NCBI GenBank assembly: GCA_020137815.1
Contig: CM035355.1
Span: 5,458,850-5,522,849 of the forward strand
Source of the DNA: Hormiphora californensis
Lineage: Eukaryota > Ctenophora > Tentaculata > Cydippida > Pleurobrachiidae
DNA: 64,000 nucleotides
Direction of reading: 5' to 3'
Shown here: piece after piece, positions 46,089-57,135 of the stretch
Numbering within the stretch: position 1 is the first letter of the stretch
Layout: each line of letters begins with the position of its first letter
The notes under the pieces: model-generated
Seen by the model: the letters and a program-made list of their open reading frames with translations, nothing else
The model's database searches: none
What the model was told of the DNA's origin: nothing
Made by a program: the position numbers and the translations under genes

Positions 46089-47855
46089 GTACCGTGTGGG
46101 GCAATAAAAATGCCCCCCCAAGTCTACCATAGTTCCAGAAATCTTGGAGCGCTAAAATTTGGTACAGTAACTCTATGAGACAAATAAATAACTTGACCAA
46201 AATTTCAGACCTCTAGCTCAAAATTCATTTTTTTGATAGGAATGAACATTGTCATTCATTCCAAGAAAAATATATTTTCGGTCCAGAATTCAAGCAATTA
46301 TCTTTGGCTATCGATTAGCTTTCCAATGTGACCAAGATCATCTAAATTGGGCAACCACAAGAGACACAGTGTCATGTTTCTTAAAGTTAGTCAGGTCATG
46401 TGATCCTCACCGAATCGTTGATTATCCGGGATTGCTAATCGGGCCAAGGGGCAGAGGAATCTCGTATCACAGCCGCTAATGAGGTATGTGTACCAATACA
46501 GGGTAATGTGATTCGAGGAAAGAGGACATTTATCAAAGAGCTACAGATCTCATGACCAATCAGCATCGTCATCCCTCATTAGTAGCCGTGATACGTGATT
46601 CTCTACCACTTAGACTGATTCGTAATACTGAACACTCAACGATTCGGTGAGGATCACATGGCCTGACTAACTTTAACCCTTTGGAGACGATTGGGTCACA
46701 GGTGACCCAGTACTTTGAACCCATTTAGCGTCTTTATAGATCATGTTTGAAAGTTTTAAGTTGTTTCCAGGGTTGAAACATACATTTTTCTACCATTTTG
46801 AGGTCGTTTTGAGCCTCTGAAGTTGTCGACTTCGGAAAACAGGGCTAAAACAGTGCATTTGGTGGGCAAAATGGGTAGTTTAATGGCCATATCTCAAAAT
46901 TGGTACGAGTATGCTTAAAATGGACTTGGAAAATGCAAGAAAAGTGTGTATTTTACCCCGGGGTAAAGTTTCAGGGTGATATTACAAATTTTGTGCCTCT
47001 CAGAGGCCTTCAAAGTGCTGGGTCACCTGTGACCCAATCGTCCCCTAACGCTAAAACAGAAATTTGCATTCTACGAGCATTTCTAAAGGAAAGGCCACCG
47101 ATAAATGTCTAAAACGGCATTTTTTAAACAGGTGCTAGCGACTAACCGACTCCATTATTGTTATCTCAACATCATAGGGAGTCCATGAAAAAATTTCTGA
47201 GATCCGTGCTCCTTCATAAAATTTTTCATCTCGGCCAATTTTGAAATTCTAAAATCGGCTACAGATGAGATAGAGAGGTCCATAGGGTGTGCAAAATGTG
47301 TAGAATGGCCGGGTTTATATGAGTGTTATGAAGAAACATAGGGCCTAAAATGAGTGGTTTTCGAGTTATGGGGCAAAATAGCTGCGAAATCTCAATTCCT
47401 GTTTTAGCGTTAGGGGACGATTGGGTCACAGGTGACCCAATAGAAATACAGGTGGTAGAACCAAAATTCCTTTTCCTGCGTTCAAGAAGGTTCAAAGTAA
47501 GTGTCTCCAGGAAGTTTTAGAGAATTCTGTCGACAGGGGGCTTATCGTCCCCAAAGGGTTAAGAAACATGACACTGTGTCTCTTGTGGTTGTCCAATTTA
47601 GCTGATCTTGGTCACAGTGGACAGCTAATCGATAGCCAAAGATAATTGCTTGAATTCTGGACCGAAAATATATTTTTCTTGGAATGAATGACAATGTTCA
47701 TTCCTATCAAAAAAAAAGAATTTTGAGCTAGAGGTCTGAAATTTTGGTCAAGTTATTTATTTGTCTCATAGAGTTACTGTACCAAATTTTAGCTCTCCAA
47801 GATTTTTGGAACTATGGTAGACTTGGGGGGGCATTTTTATTGCCCCACACGGTAC
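46089..47855. mobile_element. Palindromic foldback element with nested insertion
   Basis: Ends GTACCGTGTGGGGCAATAAA and inverse. Arms pair from 46089 and 47855 inward, with the hairpin centre near 46515. The right arm is split by the TTAA-flanked element at 46677-47558; the left arm shows the unsplit sequence CATGTTTCTTAAAGTTAGTC. Confidence 0.85.
46677..47558. mobile_element. 882-base piggyBac-like MITE with TTAA target duplication
   Basis: Begins CCCTTTGGAGACGAT and ends ATCGTCCCCAAAGGG, with TTAA immediately outside both ends (46673-46676 and 47559-47562). TTAA duplication and CCC-starting inverted ends are the hallmark of piggyBac-type elements. The palindromic word GGGTCACAGGTGACCC (or a variant) occurs three times inside (about 46691, 47020, 47425). 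No transposase is encoded. Confidence 0.85.
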
Positions 47856-47905
47856 ATTCACCTAGCTGAAATACTCAACAAAGTAACATTAAAAACATAT
47901 CTCAC

Positions 47906-48023
47906 CTTTTATCAGGAGTCGCCAGTGGTCTCTATAGCAGCCTGCATCCTGTATAGCGATCTTTTTACCACCTCCTTGACTTTGACTTGACTTACTTTCC
48001 TCCTTCAATGAACCTGCTGACAT
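47906..48023 (-). CDS. First exon of an unrecognised gene
   Basis: The minus strand reads ATG then 39 codons: MSAGSLKEESKSSQSQ..., then GKKIAIQDAGCYRDHWRLLI, and a donor GTGAGA after 47906 in phase 1. It is a convincing coding start, but I did not find the next exon; the palindrome at 46089-47855 would fall in the first intron. No family recognised. Confidence 0.5.
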
Positions 48024-48331
48024 AACTTAGTATATGCTGACATAACGTTTTAAGTTTATGATTTATGGGTTATACTATAACCCATAAATCATAAATTTAT
48101 AAACTTTTCTTTGCAGTGTCATGAATGGCTAGGCTGGATCTCAGACAAATTGCTACTAGACCAATCCTCCTTCAATGAACCTGCTGACATAACTTAGTAT
48201 ATGCTGACATAACGTTTTAAGTTTATGATTTATGGGTTATACTATAACCCATAAATCATAAATTTATAAACTTTTCTTTGCAGTGTCATGAATGGCTAGG
48301 CTGGATCTCAGACAAATTGCTACTAGACCAA
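47998..48331. repeat. Tandem duplication, 2 x 167 bases, including a start codon
   Basis: TCCTCCTTCAATGAACCTGC... is repeated exactly with a 167-base period (47998-48164, 48165-48331). Each copy holds the palindrome GATTTATGGGTTATACTATAACCCATAAATC, and on the minus strand each holds ATGTCAGCAGGTTCATTGAA, the start of the exon at 48023. Confidence 0.9.
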
Positions 48332-48823
48332 TCAGTAGATGGTCAAGAACACTCGGGATGGTCTATAAAGCATAGAATTTTAATATTTTAAATCCGTTCG
48401 GCACGGCTTTCCCTTGTCCCAACAAGTTTACTTCTTCAGTAAAAGACGAAGAAGAAGTTCTAGAATTTGATCATATCAATCGCTGAGCATGTGACAAAGA
48501 TTCGTTGCGATTCTTAGACTTTCCGACAAAGCCTATAGTCCTACTTTTCATGTGACGGGGACTGGGGAGCTCGTCATAAGTTTTCCACGCGATCCTGGCA
48601 CGAGTCTCTTTGTTTTGGTAAACAAAGAAAGAGATTAGCTCGTGATGACGATACCTACTCCCCCGCATTTAGGTCCTGGTATTGTTGAAGACAATAATAA
48701 TTCTGGAGGGATCATCATCATCATCTCATTGTGAAATGTAATTGTGTCTGCCGCTATGGAGTAGAGCTCTCTACTGATGATTAGTCGTGCGGTGAGAGTG
48801 ACACAATCCAGTATGGAAAAACT

Positions 48824-49025
<202 letters not shown>

Positions 49026-49415
49026 TGACACACGTGCTGCGGTCTGATCTATTCTTTAACTACTTGACATCATGACTATTATAAACTGGACTATTCCAAT
49101 AACTACTAGGCCTCCAACTGTAAATTATATATCCCCCCAGCATTCCATTTCTTATGCACCAAGCATTCCGTCTTGTGTGCGTCACTCTAGCTCATTCTAA
49201 TGCCTAGTAAGAAGAACGCCCCAGTCGCCACCCCCATTATCATGTCTTCATGACGTACACAAGTATCAATGCCCCTTTATTGTTCTATATTTGTCCGCAC
49301 AGACACACTTGCCGCCGCTCCACTAAGTGACCGGATATATTTTAAAATCCTATTACGTCAGATCAATCCACCGCGTTGCGTTACCAACACAAATAAAGAG
49401 AGCTTGGGAGGGGAG

Positions 49416-49421
49416 TATAAA
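49416..49421 (+). promoter_or_regulatory. TATA box of the small secreted protein gene
   Basis: TATAAA, 80 bases before the ATG at 49496; with the usual 25-30 base spacing it would give a 5' UTR of about 50 bases. Confidence 0.5.
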
Positions 49422-49495
49422 GCAGAGAAAAGAGGCTCATACTGCTCAAATCATATATCGATCTCAATCAACCATCTCTCTGAAACCCACAGAAT

Positions 49496-50047
49496 ATGTT
49501 AAAGCTTGTTACTTTCTTTGCTTTGTTGGCAGCTCTGCTGTCAGTGGCTGTATCCCGACCACACCACCGTGCTGCCAAGGAGGAGGATGTTACCAGTAGC
49601 CCACCAGTTACCGACCTGTTACCCAGCAACGAAGATGCCATCATCTCTACTGAACAGAATGATGAACCTGGTAAGTTGATAATATAACAGTACAGTTCAT
49701 TACCACAGCTCTATTATACATAGCAGAATATTATTCCTAAGTTGCCAGTACAATTACCATAATGCTCGGGAATTTTGCCCGATTTCAGTCAAGTTACCGG
49801 ATTCTCAATCCTGAAATCAGCCCACTAACCCAACCTTTTTCCCACAGTATACGTGATGCTAAAGCCAAGGCGATCAGGAAACAAGAAAAGGAGGTCAGGA
49901 AAGAGCCGAGTCATCGTCTACAACCCCCGAAGTTGGGACGGCCGAAGCAGGAAGAGGAACATGAATAACGTTGCAGGACGAGCAGGAGCATTCTTCTACG
50001 TTCCCCCTCACACCTATCCCCAGCGGTTAATTCAATTAACTAACTAA
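49496..50047 (+). CDS. Small secreted basic protein / possible peptide precursor
   Basis: Predicted 124 residues from two exons, 49496-49670 and 49848-50047, joined in phase. Signal peptide MLKLVTFFALLAALLSVAVS is followed by an acidic spacer (RPHHRAAKEEDVTSSPP, NEDAIISTEQNDEP), then a very basic second half with many dibasic sites (KPRRSGNKKRRSGKSRV, SRKRN) and an aromatic/Pro-rich end (GAFFYVPPHTYPQRL). Signal peptide, acidic pro-part and basic mature part fit an antimicrobial-type or regulatory peptide precursor, with processing at KKRR or RKR. It could equally be an uncharacterised matrix protein. A TATA box lies upstream. Confidence 0.7.
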
Positions 50048-50508
50048 CTAGGACAATTAATACTTAGCGAGCTACCGTGGTGGTAGTTAAAACCAAAAAC
50101 AATTTATCCGATAAGTGTTGATATAAAGGGGAATTCTAGGACCCCTGATATGATGGGATATTCTAGTCTATTTGTTATTTGTTATTAAAAATGAACTTAT
50201 TTGACATGAATGTTATTTAACTTATTATATTTTCTACACATTTTCAAGAAATTTGTTTTAACTTCTTTGTATTTGTAATAGAAAACAGTATGTCAGAAGG
50301 TCCAGCTCCCATCCTACATTACTTACAAAAGAACATCTTGCTCCTTACTTTTGTCAAAAGATCTAAAGTAAGGAACAAAGGTCTATACTACTTGCACAAA
50401 TCCAATATAATCATGTCGGTGCTGATCTCGGTATTTCAATAACGTTCACTCGGTATAATAACAGTGCACATTCACTGCACATTGCACAATCCCCACCCAC
50501 TTGGCTAG
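50048..50508. other. 3' flank of the secreted protein gene
   Basis: AT-rich; no coding frame supported. TATAATA at about 50455 could be the promoter of the next frame. Confidence 0.4.
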
Positions 50509-50962
50509 ATGACACCAACTGGGAACTATAACCATTTAGTCGCCCTTCTACTGGGAATTTGTGTTGCGTTAGAAGAGCCTCGATCCCATCAAGTCGATCT
50601 GTCAACCTTGATCTACCGAACCATCATGGAGCGTGATCTGTCGATGTTTTTAAAAATGTGGTGTGAGCCACACGAAGTCAACCATGACACAGGTTTGCTA
50701 TATAGACTGTCGTAAAACTAGAGGCAGATCTGTAGGACCAACAGTAGCTGAACAATTACTACGGCCAGTGTATAGTGTTTCCCTTAACACTTTCCAACGG
50801 TCTGAGAATCAAAACGGGTTATGGCCCCGCCACACAGCCGAACAGTTATCCACGATCGTCAATCAGTTCCCCCTATCCACTTTCAATTATCTGAGTGACA
50901 ACACTCATGACTCGACCTACCACACCCAGGACGTGTCTTTGCCCGATCTACCCAATCTCTGA
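50509..50962 (+). CDS. Possible secreted protein in two overlapping frames
   Basis: The first frame (50509-50715) begins with a likely signal peptide (LVALLLGICVA) and continues LSTLIYRTIMERDLSMFLKM. A second frame (50663-50962) continues with RGRSVGPTVAEQLL and ends SLPDLPNL. They overlap by 53 bases in different phase. Either a sequencing indel or a very short intron (for example donor about 50655, acceptor 50722) joins them, or only one is real. No family recognised. Confidence 0.4.
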
Positions 50963-52216
50963 GCGAACTGTGAACTATAATCATAAATGATTTCAGTTCG
51001 TAGCAGTAGCACTGGGAGGGGGATAGGGGGCCTCAGGGGTTTGCACGTACAAATAAAAACATTTGCCAATCTGCAAAATCCATAGCTCTGTGAAGAGCTT
51101 GACTTCCTCTTTCCAATTAGCTCAAGTTTTTCGAAATTGGTTGAGAAATGGCCGATTAGTGAAGTAAAACGTCTCCAAATTGTGCAAAAAGGTGTTTTTT
51201 AAAACTGTTCTTGGGAACCGTTAGCCAACCGTAGCCGACGGGGGCTCTACTTGAAGGGTTCCCTAGTATCATCAAACTAGAGTGATGTTCTGCAGAAATT
51301 TGCAGCTACTTTTAACATTAGTTTCACTTTCATTCCCGGCTATTCTCATTAACTCCAACCCGCCCCCCTCTAGTCCTCTACTATTTCACGCTTTAAATAG
51401 CACGTGATTCGTACTAAGAGCTCGTTTGTATCAAAGAGCCTTTTGATCTTTTTCACCACATGTCGTGACCTCATCTGTTTCTCAATAACCCACGTGCACA
51501 CATACAACGTGATCTCGATTGATAGAGCCGGATTGTTTTAGAACGTGACCATGTAGTGCTATCTTGATCTAGAATTAGTTGAATGGGATATATATTAGTT
51601 CTGGAATATGCTAGTTCACGCTTATAAATAGCTGCAGTTTAATACACGGCAGCGGCAAAATTCGAATTGTTCTAGAAGAGGATGATATATCGTGATAGCA
51701 TTACTCCTGGGATAGAAAAGTTCCAGAGAATCTTATTACAACGAAAACTCTCCTGCATTGTAATTTATTCGTGATTTTTCATACGATTTGCTTGATGTAA
51801 TTATCTATTATAATGAGGGACCTGAACTCCAACTGTTAACGAAGTTAATGGCTGACTGTCAGAGCATTGGCGGAGCGCACGAGAACTGTGGTCAGAGCAT
51901 TGGCCTGACAGTTGACTGATGACTATTTCTCAGAAACCTAAGTGATTCCGAGCATACTGTGTGTGAGACACCGTCTAGTTCTTTCCAGACCGCGGTAGTC
52001 GACAGTTAAATTCCAAGAATGGTTTAATTTTTAAAGAAATTTAATATTTAGAATATAATATTTACAGTCTACAAATAAAATATCTACTGAGAAGTATTTC
52101 TTTTTACATTTTGTTAATGCATAAAGAACTTATCTACAAGTCTGTATTTTTAAAACAAATGCATTTTCATGAACTGAGGGCCGGGAGTCAAGATTAGTAT
52201 AGTCTGACACGATGGT
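50963..52216. other. Intergenic, no recognised gene
   Basis: No protein-like frame. The CTGTCAGAGCATTGGC...GGCCTGACAG micro-element lies at 51858-51911. Confidence 0.45.
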
Positions 52217-52234
52217 TTAACACAAGCTGTGCAG

Positions 52235-52440
52235 TCCTTTAATCAATGCTAATCTCGCCACACCGTGAAGTCCTTTAATCAATGCTAATCTCGTCACACT
52301 GTGAACTCCTTTAATCAATGTTAATCTCGTCACACTGTGAACTCCTTTAATCAATATTAATCTCGTCACACTGTGATCTCCTTTAATCAATGTTAATCTC
52401 ATCACACTGTGAAGTCCTTTAATCAATATTAATCTCATCC
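52235..52440 (-). repeat. 6 x 36-base tandem repeat containing the stop codon of the upstream gene
   Basis: TCCTTTAAT starts at 52235, 52271, 52307, 52343, 52379 and 52415, an exact 36-base period. On the minus strand each unit reads GATGAGATTAATATTGATTA then AAGG, the last codons (DEINID) and TAA stop of the membrane protein gene. Confidence 0.95.
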
Positions 52441-53057
52441 AGTCCTTCGTAAATGTTGTCAGAAGATGTCACAACAGGATCCTCATACAAATTGCTGTTA
52501 AATGCCGAGTTGTAGTCGTTGTATGATTCATTGTACCCAGGTGGTGGAGATCTCATTGTTTTCTCTCCAGGGGCACTTGGAACACTGCTATCACTCAACA
52601 CCACAGGCCGTGATAACTCCATTTGTCGGTTGATCACCCTAACTTCCACTCGTGCCTCATTTGCCACTTTTTTCATTCTTCGGAACCTCTTGCAGTAGAC
52701 AAAGGCGATGATAAGAGCCAAAAGGCAAACTGTGCCCAACACAGATACACCTGCAACTACTTTGACATCAAGGTCACACTCACACCTGTCCTCACCGGCA
52801 CGGTGCTGTCCCTCAAACGCACTTTCTAAACACCTGCACTCGCCATGAAACCAGTCCGGGTTACAAGAATGTGAAGGAAGCTCGTAACCACTACCGCACA
52901 CGGGGGAATTCCAGTTCCAATGATCGTAGAGACAATTCCGGGAGTTACAGAGGACCGAAACCCAGGATTGCTTTCCCTTGCCGTAACACTTCCACTGTCC
53001 ATCACAAGATAAAGCAGAGGCAGTGAAAGGAAGCAAAAGGAGCAGCAACGCAATCAT
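52419..53057 (-). CDS. Cys-rich one-pass membrane protein with PPxY motif (second gene)
   Basis: Single exon, 212 residues from the ATG at 53057; an in-frame ATG at 53111 would add 18 residues but would put the hydrophobic signal IALLLLLLPFTASA away from the start. The ectodomain has about 14 cysteines (SCDGQWKCYGKGK, CNSRNCLYDHW, CNPDWFHGECRC, CECD). The membrane segment VVAGVSVLGTVCLLALIIAFVY is followed by CKRFRRMKK. The tail carries PPPGY (WW-domain ligand) and several tyrosine motifs (YNESY, YEDPV, and YEGL of YxxPhi type). Same design as the gene at 25108-25649, so both may be NEDD4-regulated receptors or cargo adaptors. The stop codon lies in a 36-base repeat. Function unknown. Confidence 0.75.
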   Translation of the reverse strand: MIALLLLLLPFTASALSCDGQWKCYGKGKQSWVSVLCNSRNCLYDHWNWNSPVCGSGYELPSHSCNPDWFHGECRCLESAFEGQHRAGEDRCECDLDVKVVAGVSVLGTVCLLALIIAFVYCKRFRRMKKVANEARVEVRVINRQMELSRPVVLSDSSVPSAPGEKTMRSPPPGYNESYNDYNSAFNSNLYEDPVVTSSDNIYEGLDEINID

Positions 53058-53448
53058 GATGGATTGATAGAATATATCCGAGTAAAATTGAATTGTTCGG
53101 AGCACGGACACAGTGTCAAGCGACTCAAGAGTAAAGCTGCTGGCAGGGTCCTCTCAGCAAGAGAGAGATAGTGAGAGAGTGAGAGACACGGAGATACAGT
53201 GAGATTGAGAGACACGGTATAATATAAGAGTGGCAAGCAGTGTCTGTTGTTTTTACTCTCTCGTGATATACTGTATTGGTAGACGTCACTGTGTGTGTGT
53301 GTGTGTGTGCATGTGACAATGTGTTTGTATGCAATACCGTCATTATTAAAGTGCTTACCACTTGACTCACATGGCTACCACAAATCATGCCGTGTACTAT
53401 ATGAAAGATGCTCGGTAATATGGTAGTTCTGGGCTGAACACTTTCGAC
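53058..53448. other. 5' flank of the membrane protein gene
   Basis: Contains GAGAGACAC-type simple repeats (53159-53215) and a (TG)n run (53290-53310). No further gene seen. Confidence 0.4.
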
Positions 53449-54327
53449 CGCTTTAAAGCGTTTGAGAAAGCGCTATAAAGCGCTTTAAAGCGCTTTAAAG
53501 CGATACCGCTTTAAAGCGCACCGCTTTAAAGCGCTTTTAAAGCGCTAAAAGCGCTTTATAGCGGTTTTTGTAGCGATATAAAGCGCTTCCGAAAGCGCTT
53601 TAAAGCGCTTTATAAAGCGCTATAAAGCGCTATTTAAAGCGCTATAAGAAGCGCTTTAAAGCGCTTTATAGTGCATTAAAAAGCGCTTTTTAAAGCGCTT
53701 GAAAGCGCTTTATAAAGCGCTATAAAGCGCTATTTAAAGCGCTATAAGAAGCGCTTTAAAGCGCTTTATAGTGCATTAAAAAGCGCTTTTAAAAGCGCTT
53801 TAAAGCGCTTTAAAGCGCTCTAGAAAGCGCTTTTAAAAGCGCTTTATAGCGCTTTTAAAAGCGCTTTAAAGCGCTTTAAAGCGTTTTTATAAACGCTTTC
53901 TGAAGCTATATAAAGCGCTTTTTAAAGCGCTGTACAGCGCTTTTCAAAGCGCTATAAAGCGCTTTTTAAAGCGCTTTAAAAAGCGCTTTTTAAAGCGCTT
54001 TTAAAAGGGCTGTAAAGCGCTTTAAAAAGCGCTTTTTCAACACCGCTTTTAAAAGCGCTTTTTATAGCGCTTTAAAGCGATATTCACCGCTTTAAAGCGC
54101 TTAAAAGCGCTTGAAAGCGCTAAAAGCGCTTTAAAGCGCTATAAAGCGTTTTGAAAAGCGCTTTATAGCGCTTTTAAAAGCGCTTTATAGCGCTTTTAAA
54201 AGCGCTTTTAAAGCGCTTTAAAGCGCCTCTTAAAGCGCTTTTTATAGCGCTTTATAAAGCGCTAGAAAGCGCTATAAAAAGCGCTTTAAAGCGCTTCATA
54301 AAGCGCTTTAAATCGCTTTTTAAAGCA
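53449..54327. repeat. AAAGCGCTTT array, about 880 bases
   Basis: Made almost wholly of the palindrome AAGCGCTT/AAAGCGCTTT, dozens of copies spaced mostly by 0-6 A/T bases, with variants such as TATAGCGCT. A larger unit (GCGCTTTATAAAGCGCTATAAAGCGCTATTTAAAGCG...) repeats at about 53601 and 53707. A short outlier is at 55335-55395. Confidence 0.9.
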
Positions 54328-56166
54328 TTCTATTCGGTTTTTGAATATTATTATTTATTATTGTAAATCCCACTTTTTCGTGATCACTTTCACTCCTTTT
54401 CAGATTAAACTGCGTTTCCGTTGGGGGCGTTTATAATTTGGGTGCCTTGCAGCCTGTTTACAGGTGTGCGCTACCAAAAGAGTACACTTAGACTTGTGCT
54501 GTATGAACAATACAAACTTAGACCGACTTTTTCAAATGTCTATAGTCATGCAACCACAAGGCCAATTTGAGTTAACTAAAGTCTCTTTTTGGGAGAGAGG
54601 GAGTGAAAGAGAGGGTACACCACGGAGCACAGTTGGGTATGATATCCCCTCTTTCTTCTATCCTCCCGCGCTGTCTCTCTCAGTCTCATGTTATCACGTG
54701 CGCTACGTTTAGTTCGGGATGGGGGCGAGTGAGGGATAGAGAAAGAGGGTATACCATTACCACGGAGGATTTTAATAGGTGCGGCGTTTTCGGGTGTGGC
54801 GGGCGCCATGTGAGGTTCACAGCCATAATCCATATCATGATGCTTTTCGGAATCTCTAGGGGGTGTAATTTTTACGCCGTAATCTGGCTGGTGGCTCCGG
54901 CTGGTTGAGACACAGTCTACAGCTAAAACAGTGTAAAGATGTTAGTTATGAGACTTGAATGGTCAATGGTGACGTCAGACGTGTGTGTAGCTGGTATCAA
55001 GTCAATTGATTGAGAAATACGAATACAAGTGGCAAGTGCTGAGTCATGAGAGCAAGTCGAGAATCTCAACTCTCAAGACTCAACGGCACTCGGCAGAAGT
55101 AAGTGAAAACAAAGAAATGAATTCACTGCCAACTTATATTTGAGTCTGAACGGGCATGTTCCTTGGGTACGGTGCACCCTCTCTTTTTGGGAAGGGGGTA
55201 GGAGAGAGGGAGTGAAAGAGAGGGTACAACACGGAGCACAGCTTATTTGGACATATGCCGAGTTTTATTAGTGCAAATTTTCCCACGGCCGTGGGAAACT
55301 ATGAAAGCTTCATGTGATGAGCTCGTTTTACTATAAAAAGCGCTTTCAAGCACCTTAAATAGCGCTTTTAAAAGCGCTTTAAAAAGCGCTAGAAAGTACA
55401 CGAGCGTAAGCGAGCTGACCGAGGCGCTTAAGTAAAGGGGCCGAATGGACAGACTGCGTAGCATGGCAAAGCATTGGCCCTGTTCTCATTTCTTTCAGCC
55501 CACAAGAACTGTGGCCAGAGCATTGGCCTGACAGAGGAGGGATAGGTATGAGAGGTGCTCCAGAGAATGTAGAAGAGGTGACAGGTCATTCGATCCGAAC
55601 CAGTTTGGAAGAAGGATTGGGAAAACAATGTCAGGAATTAAATCGTGTTGATCAGTCACCATTGTTCTCACATAGTTACAGCTCCAGTCTGTGCCATGAG
55701 AAAATTAGTGGTCAGAAATCAAGCTGGCAAGGCCGGGAGAGCTAGAGTAGAGAACCTGTCAGAGCATTAACCTGACAGTTATTATAGAGAACGATGTTAT
55801 TATATTGTTCATGTGCACGGACAGTGTCGGGAGTCAGGCGACTCAAATGTTTTATTAGGAATCCTCCATTTTAGCTCCTTCCACATTTCTCCATCATATG
55901 CAAGAATGGTCGGATGGTCCCTGTCTGGCGCCGCGACCCCATCTGAGCGCACTGTCAATTTGAGAATCAAATAGGGGTAAGGCGCCGCCGTACAGGATGG
56001 TCCTGCGATTTGGTCCTGTACCTTCATGTTGGACTGATGGGTAAGTAGTGAGTAACCTCGTTAAACATTGTATGGTCGCTCAAAACGGTGCCAGGCAGCT
56101 GTCTGGCACCGTTTCGATTCTCAGATTGGGTTGGCACCGCCAGAGAGTAGCCTGTCAAATGCCAAT
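54328..56166. other. Intergenic, repeats but no recognised gene
   Basis: A 40-base GGGAGTGAAAGAGAGGGTAC...ACGGAGCACAG segment occurs at 54599 and 55207. Micro-element motifs occur at 55466-55535 (GGCCAGAGCATTGGCCTGACAG), 55757 and 55918-56150. No supported gene. Confidence 0.45.
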
Positions 56167-56500
56167 AAGGAACCATAATAAAGTTCAAGAGCGCACCCAA
56201 TCCAAGAGCGTACCACCTCCAAAAGACACCACTCCAAGAGCGCACCACATCAAAGAGAGCTCCCCATCCAAATACAACGCCGCGCTGGTCTCTTCTGCGC
56301 GTGGTGTCCCCTGCGCGTGGTATCTTCTGGATGGGGAGCTCTCTTTGATGTGGTGCGCTCTTGAAGTGGTGTCTTCTGGAGGTGGTGCGCTCTTGGATGT
56401 GGTCTCTTTTGGGTATGGTACGCTCTCAGGTGTGGTCTCTCTTCGATCGGGTGCGCTCTTGGGTGCTCTTGGAGGCTCTTGAACTTTATTATGGTTCCTT
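56167..56500. mobile_element. AAGGAACCATAATAAAG foldback element (copy 3)
   Basis: Complete palindromic copy of the family at 26703-27086, from AAGGAACCATAATAAAG to CTTTATTATGGTTCCTT. Confidence 0.85.
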
Positions 56501-56509
56501 ATTTCCGAA

Positions 56510-56890
56510 AATATAAAGTCGGATTTTTTGAAACTGTCACCCCCCTAGAGTTTTCAAATTTCTTTAAATGACCATAAGTCCGGTTCCTGATGAGATAGAG
56601 ACTTGAAATTTGGAAGTTACGAAGATTTTGCTAAGTTCTTCCAAACCTCCAAATTTCAAGTCTCTATCTTATCGGGAACCGGAGATATGACAAATTTTGT
56701 TATTTCAGGGGGGTGACAGTTTCAAAAAATCCGAGTATACTCCATTTTTTTCAACTGTTCACCCCCCAAAGTCGTGCGCGGAATTGTTTTGCGCGTTTAT
56801 CACATGTTAACGTGTAGCGCGCGCCACCCAAATTCTAATTTTTATCAAATTTCAGTTTTTGGGTGAACAGTTGAAAAAAAATGGACTTTA
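56510..56890. mobile_element. Foldback with GGATTTTTTGAAACTGTCACCCCC arms
   Basis: A first hairpin pairs about 56520-56550 with 56708-56736 (AAACTGTCACCCCCC and GGGGGGTGACAGTTT). Inside, CCGGTTCC..GAGATAGAGACTTGAAATTTGG also pairs. A second hairpin pairs 56747-56765 with 56864-56884 (CAACTGTTCACCC/GGGTGAACAGTTG). It may be two nested elements. Confidence 0.6.
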
Positions 56891-57135
56891 GCTTCGACCG
56901 CCACAAACGTCTTTTCATCCAGGTCTTCAAACATTTTGATTGTTTAATGCAGCAAACTAAATTCAGGAATGAACAGTCTGTTATCTGCGACATTGAACAC
57001 CAACGATGTAGACTCAGATAGCGAAGGAATTGAAAAGATCGCCCAGAAACGCGCAGAAGAGACCGCACGCGCAAATACAACGCCGCGCTGGTCTCTTCTG
57101 CGCGTGGTGTCCCCTGCGCGTGGTATCTTCTGGAT

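Noticed and set aside
46249-47112. Open frames inside the foldback and piggyBac-like elements
   Set aside because: Short, on both strands and unlike any transposase; they follow from palindromic repeats.
48471-48668. 65-codon minus-strand frame starting MRGSRYRHHELISFF
   Set aside because: It reads somewhat like protein but has no splice partners, no promoter and no recognised family; chance or a pseudoexon is as likely.
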